Shown: piece by piece, positions 1-4,943 of the stretch
How positions within the stretch are numbered: position 1 is the first letter of the stretch
How the letters are laid out: the number at the start of each line of letters is the position of its first letter
NCBI GenBank assembly: GCA_019233415.1
Contig: JAFAMK010000171.1
Location: 1 to 5,844, forward strand
Length of the DNA: 5,844 nt
Source: Vulcanimicrobiota bacterium
Lineage (GTDB): Bacteria; Vulcanimicrobiota; Vulcanimicrobiia; Vulcanimicrobiales; Vulcanimicrobiaceae
Direction: 5' to 3'
Position numbers and translations under genes: made by a program
Notes under the pieces: model-generated
Database searches by the model: none
Told to the model about the DNA's origin: nothing
Seen by the model: the letters and a program-made list of their open reading frames with translations, nothing else

Positions 1-1
1 G

Positions 2-88
2 CGCTTCCGCCGCTTCTGGAACACGCGTCTCGACGCGCTCGAACGCGAACTCACCAACTCCGATCCTGACCGAAGGAGCAATGCATGA
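2..88 (+). CDS. ArsR-family transcriptional regulator, C-terminal end only (partial)
   Basis: Frame 2 is open from the left edge and reads 28 residues, beginning RFRRFWNTRLDALERELTN, before a TGA at 86-88. An aromatic/Arg-rich stretch (FRRFW) running into a Leu-spaced amphipathic helix (RLDALEREL) is typical of the last helix, used for dimerisation, in small ArsR-type winged-helix repressors. The stop overlaps the start of the next gene (ATGA, 85-88), which indicates translational coupling. ArsR repressors paired with a downstream SRPBCC/AHSA1 gene are a common bacterial arrangement, and this neighbour strengthens the call. The DNA-binding part lies outside the window, so the ligand or signal cannot be judged. 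The family assignment rests on 28 residues plus context. Confidence 0.62.
   Translation, partial: RFRRFWNTRLDALERELTNSDPDRRSNA
73..78 (+). promoter_or_regulatory. Shine-Dalgarno site of the SRPBCC gene
   Basis: AAGGAG at 73-78 lies 6 bases before the ATG at 85. It decides between two close ATGs: the one at 81 is only 2 bases from the site and opens a frame with no family likeness, while the one at 85 is well spaced and opens the SRPBCC frame. The site lies inside the end of the ArsR-like gene, which fits coupled translation. Confidence 0.75.
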
Positions 89-618
89 CCGACCTCGGCA
101 CGAGCGGCGGCTTCGCCGCGCGGCTCGACGCGCACACGATTCGCTTCGAACGCGACCTGCCCGGTCCGATCGAGCGCGTCTGGTCGTACCTGACCGAGTC
201 CGACCTGCGCGCGACATGGCTCGCGCCGGGCGACATTCCGTCCACGGTCGGGACCGAGTTCGGCGGGCGATGGGAAGGCGAGGACGGCGAACCCGGCGGC
301 GCGTTCGTCTTCCGCACGCGCGTCTTCGACCCGCCGCACGCACTGGAGATCGACTGGGTCGAGGTGACGGCGGCGAGCGGCACGATCAGCGATTCGTACG
401 TTCGCTTCGAGTTGACCGCGCAGGGCGACCGCGTCCATCTCGTCCTCACCCACTACGCGCTCCCGCCCGCAGCGTTTCCGACGGTCGGCGGCGGTTGGCA
501 CGCCCACCTCGACACCCTCGCCGCAAAACTCGCCGGCGTCGAGGGTCCCGACGCGGACACACGCTACGAAGCGCTCAAGCCAGAATACGAAAAGCTCGCG
601 CGCGAGGCGGCCGTCTAA
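85..618 (+). CDS. SRPBCC / AHSA1-domain protein
   Basis: This 177-residue protein has the layout of the AHSA1-like branch of the START/Bet v1 (SRPBCC) superfamily, small cytoplasmic folds with a deep hydrophobic pocket. The first strand and helix are at about 18-47 (FERDLPGPIERVWSYLTES followed by a WLAPG turn), the central antiparallel strands at about 58-122 (including VFDPPHALEIDW at 80-91 and LTHYALP at 121-127), and the long closing helix at about 135-151 (GGGWHAHLDTLAAKLAG). The last 25 residues are a charged tail. The length is usual for the family. The gene is coupled to the upstream ArsR-like gene by a 4-base overlap, so it is probably controlled by that repressor. The name refers to a domain of an Hsp90 activator, but bacterial members are a mixed group and neither ligand nor reaction can be read from the sequence. 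Its stop (TAA, 616-618) overlaps the stop of the convergent ftsY gene. Confidence 0.88.
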   Translation: MTDLGTSGGFAARLDAHTIRFERDLPGPIERVWSYLTESDLRATWLAPGDIPSTVGTEFGGRWEGEDGEPGGAFVFRTRVFDPPHALEIDWVEVTAASGTISDSYVRFELTAQGDRVHLVLTHYALPPAAFPTVGGGWHAHLDTLAAKLAGVEGPDADTRYEALKPEYEKLAREAAV

Positions 619-1538
619 GCGGCGGGCGCGGCCTCGAACAGCGCCTTGGTGAACTGGGCGGGATCGAACGGCGCGAGCGCGTCCTGCCCTTCACCGAGGC
701 CGATGTACTTCACGGGGACGACGAGCTGGTCGACGATCCCGACCAGCACCCCGCCTTTCGCGGTCGAGTCGAGCTTGGTGACGATCACGCCCGTCAGCTG
801 CGTCGCCTCGTTGAAGAGCTTCGCCTGCGAGAGCGCGTTCTGGCCGGTCGTGCCGTCGACGATGAGCAGCGTCTCGGCCGGCGGCGCGCCCGTCTCGCGC
901 TCGATGATGCGCCGCATCTTCTTCAGCTCTTCCATCAGGTTGGTCTTCGTCTGCAGGCGGCCCGCGGTGTCGACCAGGACGACGTCGGAACCGCGCGCCT
1001 TCGCCGCGCTCATTCCGTCGAACACGACCGACGAGGGGTCGGAACCCTCCGCGCCGCGCACGTAGTCGGCGCCGGCGCGCTTCGCCCACACGTCGAGCTG
1101 CTCGGCGGCGGCGGCGCGGAACGTGTCGGCGGCAACGACGAGGACGCGCTTGCGCTGCGCGCGCAGCAGCGCCGCGAGCTTGCCGATCGTCGTCGTCTTG
1201 CCGCTGCCGTTGACGCCGACGACGAGAATCACCGCCGGCTTCGCGCGCAGGTCGAGCCCCATCTCCGGCAGCGTCAGGAAGTTCTGCACGTCGCGCCGGA
1301 AGCGCGCGACGACCTGGTCGCTCGTCTCATAGCGGTCTTGCTTCGCGACCCCGCGCAGCGCGTCGACGATCTTCGTCGTCGTGGCGACGCCGAAGTCCGC
1401 GCGCAGCAGCAGCTCTTCCAAGTCGTCCCACAGCTCGTCGTCGACCGGCCGCTTCGCCAGCGCCAGCGTCTCCAGCTCACCGCCGAACACCTCGCGCGTG
1501 CGCGAGAGCGCGGCCTTGATCTTCCCGAACCAACTCAC
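615..1538 (-). CDS. ftsY: Signal recognition particle receptor FtsY (SRP GTPase)
   Basis: FtsY is the membrane-associated GTPase that docks SRP-bound ribosomes at the Sec translocon. The 307-residue protein has a helical N domain (about 1-90) and a complete G domain: P loop GVNGSGKTT at 108-116, DTFRAAA at 138-144, DTAGR at 190-194, TKLDSTAKGG at 254-263 and the closing GLGEG at 280-284. The DTFRAAA and GLGEG forms, with no methionine-rich M domain, separate it from Ffh. It lacks the long acidic A domain of E. coli FtsY and is close to the minimal NG form; the amphipathic start MSWFGKIKAAL could be the lipid-binding helix. The start is GTG at 1536-1538, the only start codon in frame before the upstream TAG at 1578-1580. 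No good Shine-Dalgarno lies close by; an 8-base-pair inverted repeat ends one base before the start. It is the last gene of the - strand series. Confidence 0.98.
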   Translation of the reverse strand: MSWFGKIKAALSRTREVFGGELETLALAKRPVDDELWDDLEELLLRADFGVATTTKIVDALRGVAKQDRYETSDQVVARFRRDVQNFLTLPEMGLDLRAKPAVILVVGVNGSGKTTTIGKLAALLRAQRKRVLVVAADTFRAAAAEQLDVWAKRAGADYVRGAEGSDPSSVVFDGMSAAKARGSDVVLVDTAGRLQTKTNLMEELKKMRRIIERETGAPPAETLLIVDGTTGQNALSQAKLFNEATQLTGVIVTKLDSTAKGGVLVGIVDQLVVPVKYIGLGEGQDALAPFDPAQFTKALFEAAPAA

Positions 1539-1539
1539 A

Positions 1540-1559
1540 GGGGCGGATGATTCCGCCCC
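1540..1559 (-). promoter_or_regulatory. Inverted repeat directly upstream of the ftsY start
   Basis: Perfect 8-base arms (1540-1547 and 1552-1559, GGGGCGGA against TCCGCCCC) flank a 4-base loop within the 39-base gap between the peptidase stop and the ftsY GTG. On the - strand transcript the hairpin would end one base before the start codon, over the place where a ribosome binding site should be. No run of U follows, so an intrinsic terminator for the peptidase genes is unlikely. A role in limiting ftsY translation, or as an RNA processing or stability element, is possible but unproven. Short GC-rich inverted repeats also occur by chance in DNA of this composition. Confidence 0.5.
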
Positions 1560-1577
1560 CGCGAGCCGCGGTCCCCG

Positions 1578-3110
1578 CTAGCGCACCCCCGCCTCGTGGT
1601 AGAACTGCACCATGTCGGCCTTGAACTGCACGAGCGCGTCGTGGTTCAGGTACACTTCGTGGCCCGACGGGAAGTACGCGTAGTGCAGGCGCTTGCGCTG
1701 ATCGGCATTGAGCCCCATGTGGTTCAGCTCGTACTCGGTCGCGAAGAACGCGGTCGCCAGGTCGAAGTAGCCGTTCGCCGAGAGGACGTGCAGCGAGGGG
1801 TTCTGCACGATCGCCGACTTGAGGTCCGCGACGACCGAGGCGGCGTTCGAGTCCTGGCCGCGCTGGAGCTTCCAGGCGCCGTTGACACCGAAGTCGAGCA
1901 CGTCGTACGGCCGCTCGTCGTTGTAGTGCAGCACGTCGTGCGCGTAGTGGTTGAACGCCGTGACGAACGCCGCCGAGGCCATCGTGTCCGACGGGTCGTA
2001 GCTGGGGAACGTGCCGTTCGGGTCGATCTCGTCGCCGCTGTAGCGGCCGTCGAAGCGCCCGATGTTGCGGCCTTCACCGCGCAGCAGCTCCTGCTCGAAG
2101 CGAGCCGGCTCGATGCGCAGGTTCGCCTTCTGGATGTAGCCCTCGTCGAGACCGGTGTAGGCGTGCAGCTTCGCGACGATCTGCGCGCGCGTCGCGTCGT
2201 CGAGCAGGTCGCCGCGCATCAGCGCCTGCGCGTACGGCCCGCCGGCGAACGCGCGCACCTCGGCGACGAAGCGCGCGAGGTCCGGCGGGTTGCCGGGAAC
2301 CTTGTGGTGGTACCACGCCACGGCCGCCTCGGTCGGAAGGTACCCCTCGTACACGTAGTCCTCGCCCGGACCTTGCTGTCCGATCGCCAGGATGTTGAAG
2401 TCGAGCGCCGTCGAGAGCAGGACGACGCCGTTGACCGCCATCCCGTCGCCCTGCAGCAGGTTCACGACGTTCGCGGCGCGCGTCGTGCCGTAGGACTCGC
2501 CGAACAGGAACTTCGGCGACTGCCAGCGGCCGTTGCGCGTCACGTAGCGCTGAATGAACTGCTCGAACGCCTTCGCGTCCTCGTCGACCCCGTAGAAGTC
2601 GGAGCCTTTGCCGTGCGCGACGAGCGTGCTCCAGCCGGTCCCGACCGCATCGACGAAGACGAGGTCGCTCACGTCGAGCAACGACTGTGGGTTGTCGAGC
2701 AGCGGCGGGTTCGGCCCCGGCTGCGTCGCGTTCTTCGGAACCTCGACGCGCACCGGCGCGAACGAGCCCATGTGCAGCCAGATCGTCGACGAGCCGGGCC
2801 CGCCGTTCCAGAAGAACGTCACCGGCCGCGTGCGCGTGTCGGCGCCGTCGGCCGTGTAGGCGACGTAGAACATGCTCGCGACCGGCTCGTTCTCGCCGTC
2901 GCGCAGCAGGATCGTGCCGGCGCGTGCCGTGTAGCGGATCGCGCGCCCGCCGATCGTCACGGTGTGGTGCGTGACGGCGTCCTTGACGCCCGGGACCGGT
3001 CGGAACGGACCGGGCGCCGGCGTCGCCTGTGCGAGCGCGCGAGCCGGCACGGCGAGCGACGCGGCGGCGAGCACGGCGAGCGCGAGTGCGGCGAAGCGTG
3101 TGCGGCGCAT
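1578..3110 (-). CDS. Secreted serine carboxypeptidase, peptidase family S10 (second copy)
   Basis: This 510-residue alpha/beta-hydrolase would remove C-terminal residues from peptides outside the cytoplasm. Residues 1-27 form a signal peptide (RR, hydrophobic core, ALA before Q28). Family landmarks are the oxyanion and substrate-carboxylate loop WNGGPGSS (101-108), the nucleophile elbow GESYG (204-208, Ser206, with Glu205 as in yeast carboxypeptidase Y), the probable catalytic Asp450 in ANGYFDLAT, and His484 in PSGHEVYL. It has no cysteine, so it lacks the disulfides of eukaryotic relatives. The frame stays open to 3293, but the ATG at 3108-3110 is the better start: it begins the signal peptide, has GGAGGG 8 bases upstream, and lies one base after the stop of the paralog. 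The two paralogs share well over half their residues by eye. Family and catalytic residues are secure; substrate preference is unknown. Confidence 0.94.
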   Translation of the reverse strand: MRRTRFAALALAVLAAASLAVPARALAQATPAPGPFRPVPGVKDAVTHHTVTIGGRAIRYTARAGTILLRDGENEPVASMFYVAYTADGADTRTRPVTFFWNGGPGSSTIWLHMGSFAPVRVEVPKNATQPGPNPPLLDNPQSLLDVSDLVFVDAVGTGWSTLVAHGKGSDFYGVDEDAKAFEQFIQRYVTRNGRWQSPKFLFGESYGTTRAANVVNLLQGDGMAVNGVVLLSTALDFNILAIGQQGPGEDYVYEGYLPTEAAVAWYHHKVPGNPPDLARFVAEVRAFAGGPYAQALMRGDLLDDATRAQIVAKLHAYTGLDEGYIQKANLRIEPARFEQELLRGEGRNIGRFDGRYSGDEIDPNGTFPSYDPSDTMASAAFVTAFNHYAHDVLHYNDERPYDVLDFGVNGAWKLQRGQDSNAASVVADLKSAIVQNPSLHVLSANGYFDLATAFFATEYELNHMGLNADQRKRLHYAYFPSGHEVYLNHDALVQFKADMVQFYHEAGVR

Positions 3111-3111
3111 C

Positions 3112-4605
3112 TCAGCGGCCCTCCGCGTCGTGGTAGAAGCGCACGAGATCGGCCTTGAGCATGCGGCGCGACTCGTCGTTGAGGTAGACCATGTGGCCCG
3201 ACGGATAGAACCCGAACTGCAGGTGCGAGCGCAGCGACGGGTCGAGACCGAGATGATGCAGGGTGTACTCCGTGCCGAAGAACGGTGTGGCAAGATCGAA
3301 GTAGCCGTTGGCCGAGAAGACGCGCAGGTACGGGTTCTTCGTCATCGCGTCGCGCAGGTCGGGCGCGCTGGTCGGCGCGAGCAGCGAGCCGGTGCGCCGC
3401 GCGTTCCAGTTCCGGCCGACGACGGGATAGTTCGTGCCGAGGTACGGGCGATCGACGCGGTAGTTCAGGTCGTCGCGCACGTAGTGGCTGAACGCGCCGA
3501 CCATCGCGTCGGTCAGCAGGTCGTCGCTGGTCGGGTCGTACGTCGCGGAGTCGCCGGTGGGGTCCAGCTCGGGGCCCTGGTAGCGTCCGTCGAGCCGCCC
3601 GGTCGCGATGCCGTCGCCGCTCTGCAGCACGTGCTCGAACCGGCCCGGATCGATGCGCAGGTTCGCGCGGTCGATGTAGCGCTCGTCGAGCCCGGTGTAC
3701 GCGTGCAGCTTCGCGATGATCGCGCTCCGCGTCGTCGCGTCGAGCGTGTCGCCGCGCATCAGCGCGTCGGCGTACGGACCGATCGCGAACGCGCGCACCT
3801 CGTCGACGAACGACGCAAGGTCGCGCGCGCTTCCGGCGACCTTGTGGTGGTACCACGCGACGGCGGCTTCGGTCGGAAGGAACGAGACGTACTGGTAGTC
3901 TTCACCGGGGCCTTGATTGTTGTCGAGCGCGTTGTAGTCGAGTGCGGACGAGAGCAGCACGACGCCGTTGACCGCCATCCCGCCGCGCTGCAGGCCGTCG
4001 ACGACCACCGCGGCGCGCATCGTCCCGTACGACTCGCCGAACAGGAACTTGGGCGAGGCCCAGCGGTCGTTCTCGGTCGTCCAGTTCTTGATGATCTGCT
4101 CGAACGCGCGCCCGTCCTCGTCGATTCCGAAGAACGTCTTGGGCGTGCCCTTGCCGGTGATCTCGCTGTAGCCGGTTCCGATCGCGTCGACGAAGACTTC
4201 GTCCGTCACGTCGAGCAGCGAGTCGGGATTCGGAAGCAACGGCGTGCCGGGCGCGGGCGGCGTCGCGTTCGATGGCGCGGCGACGCGCAGCGGCCCGTAC
4301 GAGCTCATGTGCAGCCACATCGTCGACGAGCCCGGGCCGCCGTTCCAGAAGAACGTCACCGGGCGGGTGCGCGGGTTCTCGCCGTCGGCGGTGTACGAGA
4401 CGGCGAACGCGTGCCCGATCTCGTCGCCGTCGGCGTTCTTCAGCGTCAGCATTCCGGCGCGCGCCGTGTACGCGATCGCGTGGCCGCCGATCGTCACGCT
4501 GTGGTGGGTCACGGCGGTCGGCGGGTCGGCCGCGAGTGCGGGCCGCGCCGGGAAGCACGCGAGCAGCGCCGCGGCAACGAATGCCGCGAATCTCCGTGTT
4601 GTCAC
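3112..4605 (-). CDS. Serine carboxypeptidase, peptidase family S10 (first copy), possible lipoprotein
   Basis: This 497-residue S10 peptidase has WNGGPGSS (87-94), GESYG (190-194, nucleophile Ser192 preceded by Glu191), the probable catalytic Asp437 in ANGYFDLAT and His471 in PSGHMVYL. All match its tandem paralog, so both copies look active. The N-terminus (MTTRR, then a hydrophobic core) can be read two ways: signal peptidase I cleavage after ALA at 23-25, or a lipobox LLAC with Cys17, the only cysteine in the protein. The start is GTG at 4603-4605, with GAAGGG 7 bases upstream and no earlier start codon in frame nearby. It follows the FlhB-like gene by 38 bases and precedes the second copy by one base. 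S10 enzymes of known type work best at acidic pH; whether that holds here cannot be seen. Family call secure, location uncertain. Confidence 0.94.
   Translation of the reverse strand: MTTRRFAAFVAAALLACFPARPALAADPPTAVTHHSVTIGGHAIAYTARAGMLTLKNADGDEIGHAFAVSYTADGENPRTRPVTFFWNGGPGSSTMWLHMSSYGPLRVAAPSNATPPAPGTPLLPNPDSLLDVTDEVFVDAIGTGYSEITGKGTPKTFFGIDEDGRAFEQIIKNWTTENDRWASPKFLFGESYGTMRAAVVVDGLQRGGMAVNGVVLLSSALDYNALDNNQGPGEDYQYVSFLPTEAAVAWYHHKVAGSARDLASFVDEVRAFAIGPYADALMRGDTLDATTRSAIIAKLHAYTGLDERYIDRANLRIDPGRFEHVLQSGDGIATGRLDGRYQGPELDPTGDSATYDPTSDDLLTDAMVGAFSHYVRDDLNYRVDRPYLGTNYPVVGRNWNARRTGSLLAPTSAPDLRDAMTKNPYLRVFSANGYFDLATPFFGTEYTLHHLGLDPSLRSHLQFGFYPSGHMVYLNDESRRMLKADLVRFYHDAEGR
3119..3124 (-). promoter_or_regulatory. 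Shine-Dalgarno site of the second S10 peptidase
   Basis: GGAGGG on the - strand lies 8 bases before the ATG at 3110 and inside the last codons of the upstream paralog. This is the strongest ribosome binding site among the - strand genes. It supports starting the protein at its signal peptide rather than at codons farther upstream, and suggests efficient translation right after the first peptidase is completed. Confidence 0.75.
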
Positions 4606-4643
4606 GGAGGCGCCCTTCGGCGCGGACGAACGATTCCTTCCGC
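4606..4643 (-). promoter_or_regulatory. Leader of the first S10 peptidase: Shine-Dalgarno and two overlapping inverted repeats
   Basis: The 38-base gap holds the likely Shine-Dalgarno GAAGGG (4613-4618) 7 bases before the GTG. Two short inverted repeats are visible. One (arms 4610-4614 and 4619-4623, loop 4615-4618) would cover the Shine-Dalgarno. The other (arms 4622-4626 and 4639-4643) shares bases 4622-4623 with it, so the two cannot form together. Arms are only 5 bases, so they may be chance. A second purine run, GGAAGGAA at 4634-4641, is too far from the GTG to act as its ribosome site. No promoter is recognisable. Confidence 0.45.
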
Positions 4644-4943
4644 TCAGCGCGCGGCTTGCGCGTCGACGGCGTAGACGAACGCCAAGACCTCGGCCACGAC
4701 CACGTACAGCTCGCGCGGCAGGGCGCGCCCGACTTCGAGCTTGGCCAGCGCCTCGACCAGCCCCGCGTCCTGGTGGACCGGGACGTCGTGCTCGCGCGCG
4801 ATCCGCACGATCTCTTCCGCCGTGAGCCCGCGCCCGACCGCGACGATCTCCGGCGGCTCGGGCCCCGTCGGGTCGTACGCGAGCGCTGCGGCGGCCGGCC
4901 GCGCCGGCGCGTTGCGCCGCGCGTCGTAGTAGCGCGTGTTCAT
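4644..4943 (-). CDS. FlhB C-terminal-domain-like protein (YlqH type, EscU/YscU/HrcU family)
   Basis: This 99-residue protein corresponds to part of the cytoplasmic domain of FlhB, the substrate-switch protein of flagellar and type III export, without the membrane part. From about residue 18 it follows the family: AALAYDPTGPEPPEIVAVGR (18-37), a helix ending in IAREHDVPVHQDAGLVEAL (48-66), then LEVGRALPRELYVVVAEVL (69-87) and a closing FVYAVD (89-94). The NPTH self-cleavage motif of true FlhB is absent; the residues before AALAYDP are an Ala/Arg/Pro-rich lead. Stand-alone proteins of this kind (YlqH in Bacillus) are common next to a FliK-C-like gene, as here, and their function is not established. 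The ATG at 4941-4943 overlaps the upstream stop (ATGA, 4940-4943); no strong Shine-Dalgarno is seen, so translation probably depends on coupling. Confidence 0.87.
   Translation of the reverse strand: MNTRYYDARRNAPARPAAAALAYDPTGPEPPEIVAVGRGLTAEEIVRIAREHDVPVHQDAGLVEALAKLEVGRALPRELYVVVAEVLAFVYAVDAQAAR

Noticed and set aside
603..636. Possible terminator between the convergent genes
   Set aside because: Only a 6-base inverted repeat with a 22-base loop and no T run; too weak to call.
81..1550. Open frame of 489 codons on the + strand across the SRPBCC gene and opposite ftsY
   Set aside because: Over 615-1538 it is in exact register with ftsY codons, so its stops would need TTA, CTA or TCA codons in ftsY, which this genome almost never uses. 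The translation is Arg-rich and shows no family motif.
3111..3293. Upstream extension of the second peptidase to a start at 3293
   Set aside because: It would bury the signal peptide about 60 residues in and overlap the end of the first peptidase out of frame. The ATG at 3110 has a strong Shine-Dalgarno.
2957..3856. Long - strand frame of 299 codons across both peptidases, starting MVPPQG like another frame at 2074-2316
   Set aside because: It is a shifted frame inside both peptidase genes. The shared start comes from the conserved WYHHK region in each paralog; the product is Arg/Ala-rich without motifs.
1596..4674. Two + strand open frames of 520 and 570 codons opposite the two S10 peptidases
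   Set aside because: Both are in exact codon register with the peptidase genes and stay open for the same reason. The likeness between the two antisense products follows from the peptidases being paralogs.
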